Positions 29,514 to 41,383 of a stretch of 64,000 nt of DNA are shown here, in pieces. Source of the DNA: Latrodectus hesperus. Taxonomy: Eukaryota > Arthropoda > Arachnida > Araneae > Theridiidae. The first letter of the stretch is position 1. Every line of letters begins with the position of its first letter. The stretch is from assembly GCA_037975125.1 (NCBI GenBank), contig JAJQOW010000024.1, positions 892,501 through 956,500 on the forward strand, read 5' to 3'. Under the pieces are notes generated by a model. The model worked only from the letters and a program-made list of their open reading frames with translations. It was not told where the DNA came from and searched no databases. The position numbers and the translations under genes were made by a program.

Positions 29514-30752
29514 TGATCAAGTTATAGGCTGTCCATATTGCATATGATTATGCATGAGATAAAAATTCATATGTACTGTATTGTTATCATGAAGTGTAGT
29601 TTTGTGACGAAGTAGTTGCTTCATTATTTTTAGCACCACAATAATATTTTGTCCATGAAATAATATTTTGTCCATGAAAGACAATCAGACTAATTACTTC
29701 GAAAATCCTCCTTCAGGGTAGAATTGGATTCACTATCTCTTGAACTGAAATCCAGCACGAGACGTTTACAATCACTCCGGGCAATCAATTGTGCTTGTAC
29801 TCTTTGTATATCATACATTGCAAGGGTTTGATACAGCTCTTTTTTATTATTTCAAATCAAATGCGTACACAACCCCACATAAACATTTTTACAAAATAAT
29901 ATATTCTCAATGTAGAGTTCACCGAAAACAATTTTGTAGCAAAATATTTTAGGGAGCATATCATCAATTGTTTAGCAGTACATTTGCAAAATACATATCA
30001 ATTACAACTGAATATAAAAAAACTAATATTTTAATCTCGACTCACATAAAACAGAATTCAAATGATAAAAAACAAAAAACGAGAAAAATAAAAAAAATCA
30101 TTTATGCAACAAAGAAGAAACTTGCTGGGAGGAAATCTTCTAAATAGCAGAAAAAAAAAGAAAAGTGATAGTAAAATATCAGCTTGAGCAGAAAATATCA
30201 AAGCAATTAAGCTAAGACTGGAAAAGATGAAAAACAAATTCTAATATCCAAGGAAGATTTGCTGTAAATCATTGCAGAAATGAAACGAGAACGTGAAAGA
30301 AAGAGAGCAAAAGAAATTAAGGATTACTGGTATTCATCGATTATATTTCCTTTAAAGAAAACTGTATATTCTCTCCAAACAGAGTTGTGTATAATAATTG
30401 CGCCAATCTTAAAAAAAAGTTGAAAAAGTGCTGTTTATTTTACAAAATGAAAAATGTAATGTTTTTGTCTTTAAGACAAATTGCATTAAATTTTCAGACT
30501 GAATTTTCTATTTTTGAATTCAAACCATTTTTTTTACATAGTCAGTTAATTTCAAGTATAACATTTTTTCGTATACAAACAACCCCGCATGTAATAAAAC
30601 ATAATAAAGTATGAGAATTCAAATAAAATAAAAATTTATAAGAGAAATCAAAATTTTTATAATAAATAATTAATTAAAGTAATTATTATTTTTTTTACCT
30701 TAAAAATTGAGTGTGTGTGTTTTTAAGACGCGTTTTTTATGGAACAGTAAGA
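29514..30752. other. Unannotated stretch with a 19-bp tandem pair
   Basis: AATAATATTTTGTCCATGA is repeated exactly at 29640-29658 and 29659-29677. A purine-rich stretch runs from 30060 to 30340. No coding motif. Confidence 0.6.
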
Positions 30753-30763
30753 TTTTATGTGGA
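30753..30763. repeat. Target-site duplication, left copy
   Basis: TTTTATGTGGA, identical to 30932-30942, directly flanks the SINE between them. Confidence 0.85.
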
Positions 30764-30931
30764 GGGTAAATTTGTCACTCAACGGTCATTTTTTGCACAC
30801 AAGGGCTAATTAGACCGGGATCTACGGTTTAAAGGGGATTCCAAATCACTACAGACATCCATACCCAAGGCGGGATTCGAACCCACGAACTATCGAACCG
30901 AATGCAAGAACTCTAACCATTCGGTTGCCAG
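30764..30931 (-). mobile_element. SINE family B, best copy, with 11-bp target duplication
   Basis: Read on the minus strand, the 168-bp unit starts CTGGCAACCGAATGGTTAGA (A box within GGTTAGAG) and then has GTGGGTTCGAATCCCGCC (an intact B box GGTTCGAATCC). A body follows with CTTGGGTATGGATGTCTGTA, GTGATTTGGAATCC, CTTTAAACCGTAGATCCCGG and GACAAATTTACCC. It is flanked by a perfect 11-bp duplication, which shows it arrived by target-primed retrotransposition as a complete unit. With both pol III boxes intact it is the youngest-looking family B copy. The head resembles a tRNA; which tRNA cannot be said. Confidence 0.85.
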
Positions 30932-30942
30932 TTTTATGTGGA
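30932..30942. repeat. Target-site duplication, right copy
   Basis: TTTTATGTGGA, the partner of 30753-30763. Confidence 0.85.
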
Positions 30943-31208
30943 ATGCAACCTAGTCTAACACATCCGTAAAAACATTTTATAACATTGTAGGAAAGGTTGA
31001 ATGCCTTACTGGCAGACATTTTATCAGTTAGTTTGAGAATAAAAAATAAATATTCTTAAATGAGAAATTATTTTGAACATATAGTAATCAACATTTCCAG
31101 TGGAAAGTATAAAGATATCTTTATCAAATAATTGTTTTTCACATATATTTCATAAAAAATAATTAATGTAACAATATTAAACAAGTTATCGCACTTTATA
31201 CTATACTA

Positions 31209-31211
<3 letters not shown>

Positions 31212-31298
<87 letters not shown>
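31212..31298. repeat. (TA)n microsatellite, 87 bp
   Basis: A TA run preceded by three CTATA units (31198-31212). Confidence 0.98.
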
Positions 31299-31300
<2 letters not shown>

Positions 31301-32757
31301 TTAAAATATTAATTACTATATAAATCACTGATTCTTTTGAGTTATTGATGCCTCAAGTTTAATATATTTAAATAAAAATTGTAAAAACGGAATTTTATTC
31401 ATTGCATTATATTACTATTGTGGGAAGAAACTATATAATATTTTTGAAAAATGAGACTTCTTAAATGATTAAAAAATATTTACTAATAAAACTTTAAAAA
31501 ATCACTTGGTTTTAAAATAGTTACTCATAATATAAATTTATCTGTAACATTAATTTGGAAAACAAAATATCTTGCAAGTTTGAAATCGGAACTATTAATT
31601 ACGTTTGAATATTCATTAAATTCCTTTAAATGTATCCATATAAATTTATAGAAATTAAAATACCTATTAGAGTAATTTTGAGAGTAAATTTAAAAAATAA
31701 AACTAGCAACTAAATTACATAATCAAGATAACATTTAATCTATAAACACGCACATATATAGTATACTTTAACTAGCAAATTTAATAATGTGAATTACGAC
31801 TCATTAAAGTTATTTTATTAAAATTTATATAGTTATTAGAGGTTCTCGGTTTTACTTCAATTCATTTGAAAAAAAAAGAGAGAAAGCTTCAGATTTATGT
31901 CTACTCAATAATTTACGATTGGGTAAATCTTGCATCAAAAATATATAAAATGTTGCTAATTAAATCTTCTTCATTATTCTTACATTTTTATTCACATTAA
32001 TTAAGTTAATTATTTTTGTATTCACGCGATATCATCCTTCGACTTCATTTTAAATTTTAAAATAATCTTTTCTTAATATCAAACGAAATAATTTATTCAA
32101 ATTACAGCACGATACCATAAAATAAATAATCACTTTATTTTTACCACTCCCCTGTGAAAGTTATTTCTTTTTATTTTATCGATAAAACGAAAAAAAAATA
32201 GCATATCGCGTGACTGTTCCCTAAGGATTCGATATCCCTTTTTATTGGTAGTACTGCTTTCCACATAAATATCATTACTATTCTGAACCATTCCCTAAAA
32301 ACGATGTAGTAAATATGCACATTATATAACATCATTAAATTACACTTTAGTGAAAACCGCTGTATATTGGAGAACGCTCTAATAAATGATTTATTTATCA
32401 TACATAGTCTCTTACACATTTAAAAAATGTTTTAGATAATTTAGCTATTATAGATTTTTTTGATTTAGAAATATTTCAAGTTAGGTTTTCCTATAAATAA
32501 ATAATTTTAATTAAAAATATTTAGATTTTATTATTTTTAAGAGTTAAATGTAAATAACATTATAAAAATGCTTATTAAACTATTACCATAAGCAAATACC
32601 ATAAATTTAAAAATACTTATGTTGCTTATAGAATAAACTTTGTATAGCTATCAAATTATCTTTGAAACATCTAAAATTTACATCGTTTTTATTATTAGTA
32701 AATTTTCATTGATTTGCATTGAATTTACTTGAATAAGAAAATATTTGTTGTCGTTTC

Positions 32758-32759
<2 letters not shown>
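31299..32759. other. Unannotated A+T-rich DNA
   Basis: The 82-codon minus frame at 32171-32419 has no recognisable motif. Nothing else was seen. Confidence 0.55.

Positions 32760-32851
<92 letters not shown>
32760..32851. repeat. (TA)n microsatellite, 92 bp
   Basis: An uninterrupted TA run. Confidence 0.98.
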
Positions 32852-32854
<3 letters not shown>

Positions 32855-33139
32855 TTTTATTACATCAAATCAAAATATTATAATTATTCAAAGTTTTTAA
32901 TTTAATTATATTAATATGAATGTCGAGCTAGAGTATTGTTTTGTCTGATAACATCTTGAATTCGGTCTCAGGCAATGCAATGAAACCTAAACTTGTCTCT
33001 CTTTAAATTTGGCATTTAGTTTCTTCAGAACGATACGATTTTATATTAATCTGTGATTTCATGATGGATTGTTTCTCTCAATAGAAGTTGTTAAACATAA
33101 CCAGCGTCTTCAAAGTTTTGAGTCTTGATCTAGTGATGA

Positions 33140-33390
33140 AATTTTACTTGAACAGCTCATTTTTAGTGGACACAAAAACTGCTTTTTGAACGCCTTATGT
33201 AGTTAGACTGTGTTCTAGGCAATACAGAGACAATCTTATATCCATGCCACACCAGTTAAACACTACAAAGCTTTTTACATGCATAGGCGTTTTCAGTATG
33301 ATTGTATTCGGTTAGGCCGGGTATCCAACCCGCTGCTTCTCAGTCATAAGAAAATCCCCTCTCATCATCGCGCTCCAGTGACTACATCTA
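33140..33390 (-). mobile_element. Possible tRNA-headed SINE (minus)
   Basis: On the minus strand, GTCACTGGAGCGCGATGATG and, further on, AGCGGGTTGGATACCCGGCC stand at tRNA-like spacing. The second is a B box with two changes from GGTTCGANTCC. A less A+T-rich body of about 200 bp follows. No second copy and no target-site duplication was found, so this is tentative. Confidence 0.3.
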
Positions 33391-36300
33391 AGATTATTAT
33401 TTATTAAAAATTATTAGTTTAACTATTAATCTGTAATGACATAATTTGATTTTTTATTTCATTATTATTTTAAAGTGTGAAAATAAATCGACAAATATTA
33501 AGAGTAAAATATTTGTCATCAGAAATTATATATCAGTTGAATGATTATCAATTCATTAATACATTCAGAACCCTGGCTGCTAGCTGAGGAACTGTATAAC
33601 ATTCAAATGAAGTTAAGGGCTCTATATTTGACCCAGCCAAAGAGCACGTCACCCTTCAGTATCTGATAATACTCTATTGATCAGGAGTGGCATGAAGAGT
33701 AAAGCATCAACTGTAGTATCGAACTTGTGATTTCAGCATAGTTTAAAGTTGTAATGATGTTAAAATCTCATTTTATTTTACTTTGAAGACAGTTTAAAAT
33801 TAACAAAATGATATAGTTTATATAATATTCAAATTTCCAGTCAAAAAAGTAAAGAACAAATCCATTTTTTCATCAAATGATCATTCCAAATGCACGAGGT
33901 AATCTTTTGATCTGCAAATTTCTTCTTCAAACTACCTCATCTCGTCAGCTGAAAGATATTAGACCCCAAATATAATTAAAGGACATACACCCTCTCAGCA
34001 GGACAATCTTTGGTTGAGATTTATATGCAAAATATGATTTATTTTATATAAACTGTAGAAAAATATTTTTCATTTAAAGTAATTATCTTTCTTTTTTTAT
34101 TTAGGCTTATCAAACATGTTTTAGGAATAAAGCTCTTGCTTAATTAGAATTTCTATTCGAAACAAATGTGATATGCATTTTAATGAATAGTTTCTGATTC
34201 ACTTAAACAGTTGATTTTCGAATTTAATTAATTCAAAAATACTAGTGACATAAATTTAAAAAATATGCTGGCTTAAACTTGTAATCTGATTAACATTTCG
34301 AAACGAATATTTTGACGGAATAATAATTGCATTAAAATAACAATAAAAATAATATTATTGAAGAACAATAATTGTATTTAATTATTCCTCTCATATAATC
34401 CTATGTACTTTTATCAATATGGCCAAGTCCACCACAGTTCTAAATTGGCAAGCTGAATGATTTTAACAAACGTAAGACAAATAGCAAAATTTATTTTTAA
34501 TAGAAAATCGCCAGAAAATTTGAATTTCACTTTTTTTTATATAAACTCAGATTTATAATGAAATTTTCTGCTGACATTATTTCATTCCAAAAAGTAAGAA
34601 ATATTTTAATGAGTAATGAATGTAATCCTGCTGAGGATTTAATGTCAAAAGAATTATACATTACATTTTAACTTCCAGTTTAATTAAACTTCAACTTAAA
34701 TTGGCTCAGAATGCTTTAGATTAGAAAGAGCTACTTTTACTTGGAATGTTTTGACTTTCTATTCCTCATTATATTAATCTAAAGAATCTTTACAGTCCTA
34801 CTAATTATCTGCTTTGAAGTGCTCACCAACTTGAGATCATGTATCACTGGTAGGATTAAGTGGAAGAATTATATTCGTTAGTCAAGATGCTGAGTTGTAA
34901 GGTTTCCCTTATTAACGTAATTTGTATTTCATATAATAATGTCATTTTCCATTTCAAATATTAATGAATCATTTAAAATATACTCTTTGATGCTTGAGAT
35001 TTGTCATTAATTTCTTTATGAATGTCATAATACCTTATTTGTCATATAAAAAATATTTCCAAGTTTATATTACTTTCTATAATCTGCACTTTCTTTTATG
35101 GAGTATTAATTCGATACATCTCCTATATATTTTGATAAAATGTCTATCTGACTTTATATTAAGTTAAATTGTTGTTACATTTTCAGTTATGTTTCTTCTA
35201 GGCGAGAAAGATACTAAAACCATGAAGCACAACCAATCATCACCTAATTTTGAATAATGGACAAAAAAATGAGAACCATACTGAGGTGGGAACTTAAAAA
35301 TATATTTTTTAAACTTCGCATCACACCTAAGGAGAAATATTTATTTACGTATTATATTTAACATGCACAGAATATCTTAATGTAATGGTCTTCTATTGAA
35401 TTGGAATTGAAATCGATACTCTCTTCTGTGACAGTAATATATTCAATAATACTACCGGTGACAATTAACCTCAGAAATTTTTGATGTGCATGAGCTTTCT
35501 CTCGAAGCATCTATCTGGCTGGGTCAAGTATTGATCTTGATAACTTTTTAAATTTAAATTGATTTCAAAGTGAACCTAAATTGGTTTCAAATTTTAAAAT
35601 TCATTTTTAACAATGATCTTCACTTTCCAATACCTTATGTTTAATATTTTATATCGTTAATAATATAGTTTTTATTTTATATGCATTTTGGGAATTTTAT
35701 ACTCTTATTTTTATCAAATTTAAGCTTATTGTTTTTCAGTTGACTCATAACTTAAATAACAGCTTCCGTAATAGAGTTTGGATGACAGATTTCTAACAAA
35801 CGAACAAAATTTTTCATTTGTCTAGAACATATTCAAATATGTCTAGTATTCTTTCTCAAAATTAGTTTCCTTTCCTAAAACTAGTATAAGGAATTCATTT
35901 AACACTTGTAACATATATCGCGACTTGCATAGTTTCGTTGCTTAGTTGTTAAAGTCAAAAATTCGATACATTTAATGTTAATTTGGATATTAAATGTATT
36001 TAATCCATTTCCATTTTATCTCAAACTAATTAGGCGTATTTCGCCTAATTAATTTGTTGATCGTATGAAAATAATTGCTTTCCGCGGAAGATTTTAGATA
36101 TAGTTTACAATGCCTTGAGGAGTTAACTAGGCTTCATTTGTGACTTAGAAAATACTGTTTTAAATCTTAATATGAATCTGATAATTTGAAATACCTTAAT
36201 TTTTTTTGAACAAATTACTACCTTTTTTCCTAGATAGCTATTTCATCACTAACAATGATACAATTATATCTCATGAAATTGAGGTTATCAATGAATTTTT

Positions 36301-37064
36301 TAATATAAATGTTTAAAATGTAATTGACACATACTGTATATCTGATATTTATTATTTATTCAATTTACTGTTTTTTGGCTAGTGATATATCTAACAGATA
36401 TTACCTATAAATAGGCATTCATTTATTTTTAAAAAGCATGTAGATTATTTACAGTATAAGCTAAGAAATTTTGAATGATATAATATTTTTATATTTTCTA
36501 TTAAAAATTCTGAATTGTATATTTTTATTTATTTAAAATATTAATAATTTCATGATGTTAGTGTTCGCACAAAGCATTAAAATTTAAATTTTATAATAAA
36601 TGATTTTATTCTGATCATTTCGTTATGACGACTCCTTTGGAAAACTATCTCTAACCTATAGTATTATATAAAATAATTACAAGTAACACACACAATCTTT
36701 ACTCCATACAAGGAAATTAGGTTAAGTTAGGTTGGTCTTGCAATGTTTCTGGTTGCCTATATCTCTCATTTGAAGCCAATAATATAGCCAACAGATTAGT
36801 AAGTTTGATTCACAATCAAATGGTGTAGAGGATATTTGAGTTAACCCTCTCCATTCTACTCTAATGGAGTGAAATTGAACCACATAAGAATTTTAACATT
36901 TATTGGCTCTTTTAACCTAGATGTCTTCGTGTTGACCAGATGTAGAAGCCACTACTTTCCAATCACATAAACGTCTTTTTTCCCTTTCAAAACATCGTGT
37001 CCTTAAATCATATCTGTTTGTAGCATTAAATGCATTTTGAACTGCCTCCTTTTACTTGCAAAAG
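33391..37064. other. 3.7-kb gene-poor stretch
   Basis: A perfect 10-bp hairpin is present (TAATTAGGCG at 36027-36036, loop TATTT, complement at 36042-36051). A less A+T-rich island at 33560-33740 and another at 36720-36900 may be decayed repeats. No frame or family is assigned. Confidence 0.5.
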
Positions 37065-37150
37065 CAGCAAACATGGCCACCTGCATCAACATTTCAATAA
37101 GTGGTCAGCAAACATGGCCAACTGCATCAACTACCATTTCAATCAGCAGT
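37065..37150 (+). repeat. Two-unit tandem repeat, ~41-45 bp
   Basis: CAGCAAACATGGCCA(C/A)CTGCATCAAC begins at 37065 and again at 37106. The second unit has a few inserted bases. Confidence 0.9.
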
Positions 37151-37440
37151 TAGAGATCTAAATCTAAGTAGACACCTTGCTTTACACATTTTAAATCAGT
37201 CTTTGAAGTGACATCGAGACTTACAAAAGCTTAACATGCATATACCCTAAAGCTTGATGGGTATTAGTGAGGTCAGATATCTAATTTGTTACATTCCATT
37301 TGATAGTATTACACGTTTTACAATCAGATTAACACCATGTCTAATAATATTAGAGCAGATACCAACTTGTATTCATTATGATAAGTGAAATTGAAATGAA
37401 TAATATGTGACTCGGGTTTATTCTCTGAATTATATATATA

Positions 37441-37470
37441 CAGGGAGTGATTCAAAACTTATCGTACGAA
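37441..37470. repeat. Terminal repeat of mariner-like element
   Basis: CAGGGAGTGATTCAAAACTT follows a run of TA, as at the end of a mariner-type element inserted at TA. No inverted partner was found beyond 38703. Confidence 0.6.
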
Positions 37471-37634
37471 TTTCGTGGAAAGGTAGGGAATACGTCAGGG
37501 ATCTGATTTAACATAGGAAAGTATGTCCGCAAACATCATCGACATGAGCAAAATGGACAAGTAAAGAGAACATAAGAAATGAGTACAATTAAGTGGTAAG
37601 GAATGTGACTTTTAATACAGCAAGATAAAGTACT

Positions 37635-38702
37635 TCACAATAGGCGCTCAAATCTGCTACCATTTACTCAAGCACAAACTTCACAGCGCCGTTGCATTGA
37701 CAGCCGAACATTTTCAAAAACACCCAGCATTTCAAGAATTGTGCCTGCGGCGGCCGCTATTAGTGCAATAAGGTCCATTTCACTGTCGATGGGGGTCACA
37801 CACACATGGTCCTTCATTGATCCCCCCCAAAAAAGATATCCATTGGGCGTTAAATCAGGTGACCTTTCTGACCAAGAGATAAATCCACGTTTGCAAATCT
37901 ATCGAGCTCCATATGTACGCACTGCAGTTGTGGTGTGGGATGCAGCCCCGTCATGTTGATACATCATATCTCAGCGGACATGTGCAGGAACAGTGCCCAA
38001 AAAAGTCGGTAACACTGTCTCGAGAAAGATTAGATAATTTCAGCCGTCTAATCCGTATAGCAGCAAGTAAGGTCCCAGCAAATAGTCACCAATGATTACC
38101 GCCCACACATTGACGGCAAAACGATGTTGCGCAGCGTGACTTCTGGTAGCATTAGGGTTGTTGTAAGCCCAGACATGTAAATTGTGTGTATTGAACACAC
38201 CTTCATGCGAGTGAATGAAGCTTTATCTTTAAAAAGGATAGAAGCGGGAAAAATTGGATAAACGGCACCTTTCTCCATGAACCATTGTGCAAATTCCACA
38301 CTCTTCGGTTAATCGTCGAGTTGCAGTAACTGCAACCTTTGCAGATGGTAAGGATGCACACGTTCCTCGTGCAGTATCCGCCACAATGATGACTGAGAGA
38401 CCCCAAGATGGTGAGAAATAGCTCGTGTGCTGGTATTCGGATTATCTTCGATAGACTGCAGGACTTGCTCTGCAATGTAGACAGTCCGCATCAGTCGTCT
38501 TCTCCCCGTATCCTGCAAGTTGCTGCGCAGTGAACCACTTTCGCACAGATTGCGATGCACGCGTGCAAACATTTCATGTGTTGCGGTATTCTTCTGTTGG
38601 GGTATCGGTCTTCGTAAACTTGCCTAGCTCGGCGGCCGTTTCGTCAGCTGCCCTGTATGCGATATGCATATCCGCTAGCTCTTTATGCGTGAAACGATTC
38701 AT
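37635..38702 (-). pseudogene. Mariner-like transposase pseudogene, nearly full length
   Basis: About 355 codons long, the size expected of a mariner-like DDE/D transposase. The start is the ATG at 38702 (MNRFTHKELADMHIAYRAAD) and the end is SRFERLL then a stop at 37635. In order across frames: YPNRRIPQHMK; FARVHRNLCESGSLRS; DTGRRRLMRTV; an HTH stretch TRAISHHLGVSQSSLWRIL; ILFKDKASFTR with the first catalytic Asp; VIIGDYLLGPYLL; MYQHDGAASH with the second catalytic Asp; SPDLTPNGYLFWGG, where the usual PLD is PNG, so the third catalytic Asp is lost; and GVFENVRLSMQRRCEVC. At least three in-frame stops and several frameshifts, together with the missing third Asp, show it is dead. The N-terminal helix-turn-helix resembles the arthropod DUF4817 type (from memory). 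Confidence 0.88.
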
Positions 38703-38760
38703 CTTACTACTTGCAAGTCAGCTTGCACACTGATGACAGCGTGTGCAAAAAGAAATCACA

Positions 38761-40070
38761 GAACAACTAACTAATAAATCTGCCATACAAATCTAAATAC
38801 TTCTATGTTCTTTTTTACCCTATATCCATTCCATTTTTCTCTTTTGTTGTTGTATTTTTTCATTTATTTCAATACCATTAACTTTTTGAGATAACAAGAA
38901 ATTTTATTTTTTAAATATAATTTTTAATTTTTATTGAATGAGAGAATTTATTTTTAATCTCAGTATCTATTGATAAGAAATAAGAAACATTATTTTAATG
39001 TTCTTATAAAATGTTTCTATATTCCTCTCATTGATTGACAAATTAAAATTATTGATTAAAAATAAATTGAATCAAATCATTGAAAGAAATTAAGATATGC
39101 TGTGCAGAAAACATTTGGTTTTATGTGGATAGTTAAAAACGCGTTGTTTGGAAACTGTGCAATATCTGTCTGTGTGTTTTTTTTAACAATTTAGATTGAA
39201 GAACACAAAAAAGTCTCAAATGGTCTTTAAGTTCTTTCGATCTTAAGCTTATTAATCATATTTGAAACATGCGGATTCATGACAGACTTTAAGGCATGAT
39301 TTAATGTTTGACAGTTTAAGGCGACACACCCTTAAAAAGGAATCATGACTTCTTATCATGACTTCATTCAGCAATCTACATTGCACCACCATAACTATTT
39401 CAATTTATAAAAGAAAACAAAATTAAATTTTTTAAGAATATTTTTACTTAGATTTATAAATAGTTTGATGAAAATAACGTAACATTTCTAGCGATTAATG
39501 CGTAAATTAAAAAAATCATAAAATTTGTGTTTGTGGGAATTGCAGGGAATTAATCTGAAAAAATCTCAATAAATGTTCATCATTAGTGTCACTGATGTTA
39601 AAAGCAAAGATCATTTCCTTTTGAAATTTTATACCAGATTTTATTTTGAATGTATTTTTTTCAAAGCAGGAAAATGAACATTTTATGTGTATAAAGAATG
39701 AGCAAATTAACTAGCAGAAAAATATGTCTGAGTGACGAAACATCGTTACTCAGAACTGTTTGCTTAGAACGCTAATGCACTTATAAAGGAACTGAATTAA
39801 AAGGATTCTTAGTTGCATCACAGATGCGTATTTGCAAATACGAGCAAGAAAAACAGCTTTTAGAATAATATATTCAGAGAATTAAAACAAACATACGAGT
39901 ATATATTTCGTGTTATTCATTCGAAACATGAACAAATCCTATAATATTTGAAAATGTAAGCTGATTTAAGACCAATTTCTAAATCATGTCAAAAATAGAA
40001 TTTTTTTTTTCAATTCATAAAAATTTTTTTTCAATTCATAAAAACAAACTCTTCTGGAATAAGTTTTATA
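38761..40070. other. Unannotated A+T-rich DNA
   Basis: An imperfect tandem pair (TTTTTTTTCAATTCATAAA) lies at about 40002-40043, just outside the Tigger element. Nothing else recognised. Confidence 0.55.
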
Positions 40071-41383
40071 TACAGGTAACCCTCCTATAACACGGTTTCG
40101 CTATAACACGATTCGTAAATTGCGGGAAAATTCCTACAACACGTCATCCTATAACACGGTTTTGTTCCAATGTTAGAGCTTGTTATCGGTCGGCGGAAAC
40201 ATGTTCACTCCTTACTTCTTTTCTAGGCTAGCGGCGACTCTCTTGTGTTTTTTTTTATTTAAGGCAGAAAAACTTGAGCTTTAAGGTGCTATTACTTTTA
40301 GATAACGCTCCATGCCACCCACAAGATTTGACTCATCCCAACGTCAGAATAGTGTTTCTACCACCTAACACTACTTCGTGGCTCCAACCATTGGATCAAG
40401 GTATTATTTATACCTTTAAAACGTATTATATAAGAAGATCCTTACAGTGGATTTTAGACGCAACCGATTCGGAATCAATTAGCGTAATGGAAGCTTGGAA
40501 GAAATTTTCAATCAAGCACTGTATCGAAATCATATCTTTGTCGCTGAAAGAAATAAAAACATCAACCTTAAATGCGTGTTGGAAGAAGATATGGCCCTCT
40601 TCAGTTGAAAAAGAAAACATGCGTGAAACATCAGAAAAAGAAATTGGTGCCATATTAAAAGTCGCTAAATCAATCGGAGGCAAAGGTTTTGTGAATATGG
40701 CTACTGAAGACATTCAAGAATTATTAGTGGAAGAAGAAGTTGACGAAGTGGATTTGATGGAAATGGCATCCCTGGATGCAAATCAAATAGATTTTGAGGA
40801 CGCTAGCTCTGATGAAGATTGTGCAGTAAAGAATTTAACATTAAAAGAATTACAAGAAGGCCTATGCTTAGCGGAAAATCTCGAGTCATTTTTCTTGAAA
40901 ATAGACCCTTCCACAGAAAGAAGTCGAAAATTCAAAAGGGAGCTGCAAAACTGTTTAACTCCATACTGCGAAATTTACAATGACCTAGTAAGAACTAGTC
41001 AGCAAAGTTTGATTACAGATTTTTTTAATAGGGGAAAGCATACAAAAACTTTAAATAGAGAAAAAAAGTTCTGAAAGTGAAGACGATATCATTCCACCCA
41101 AAAAGCGTTCTCGGTTAATTGTACTGAGCAGTGACGACGTATAATTTCATTAAATTAAGGTTGCGTTGGATTAAAATACTTTTTCTTACTTTGTGTTGGA
41201 TATACATTTATTATTTAATAAAAATTAAGTTGTTTATGTCGAATTAAAAAATATTTGTTTTTAATAAGTTTTTGGAACGTAACCCCCCTTTTTGTACTCG
41301 TTCTGGGTCTCATACAACACGATTTCACACAACACGGCATTTTCTAGGAACCTAACTACCATGTTATGGGAGGGTTACCTGTA
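40071..41383 (+). mobile_element. Pogo/Tigger-like DNA transposon, internal deletion derivative
   Basis: The element proper is 40073-41381, between TA dinucleotides (40071-40072 and 41382-41383). Its inverted terminal repeats are CAGGTAACCCTCCTATAACA on the left and, in reverse complement on the right, CAGGTAACCCTCCCATAACA, with one mismatch in 20. Subterminal copies of AACACGG occur on both sides. Inside are about 180 bp of 5' leader and the C-terminal part of a transposase gene, joined near 40255-40264. The DNA-binding N-terminus and the first catalytic region are missing. This is a classic internally deleted, non-autonomous copy that could have been mobilised by an intact relative. Confidence 0.9.
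40274..41144 (+). pseudogene. Tigger-type transposase, C-terminal portion (DDE_1 family)
   Basis: A 266-codon open frame (to 41074) carries the second half of a pogo/Tigger DDE domain: NLSFKVLLLLDNAPCHP with the second catalytic Asp near the start, then FLPPNTTSWLQPLDQGII with the third Asp in PLDQ. An acidic C-terminal region follows (LLVEEEVDEVDLMEM, FEDASSDEDC). The frame opens with TTG and has no ATG before the middle, so it is a truncated frame, not a complete gene. At the end, a one-base shift in the A run near 41060-41066 turns it into a stop at 41072-41074. In the next frame the reading continues with SSESEDDIIPPKKRSRLIVL to TAA at 41142-41144. That basic segment resembles a nuclear localisation signal. 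The CENP-B-type helix-turn-helix and the first catalytic Asp are absent, so it could not act alone. Long openness suggests a fairly young copy. Confidence 0.88.

Larger units (their letters stand above)
37441..38760 (-). mobile_element. Mariner-like element, one end lost
   Basis: It consists of a transposase pseudogene (37635-38702) plus about 190 bp of 3' flank ending in a terminal-repeat-like sequence at 37441. The promoter-side end is not recognisable. Base composition of the element is close to even and stands out sharply from the A+T-rich surroundings, so its right limit (about 38760) is set by the composition change. Confidence 0.75.

Noticed and set aside
33560..33740. Another tRNA-derived SINE
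   Set aside because: Only a vague B-box-like word was seen and no A box or second copy, so the case is too weak.
37741..38095. Plus-strand frames opposite the mariner-like transposase
   Set aside because: Shadows of the minus-strand transposase pseudogene; the minus reading has family motifs and catalytic residues and the plus reading has none.
40426..40713. Minus-strand frame of 95 codons
   Set aside because: Antisense shadow of the Tigger transposase frame.
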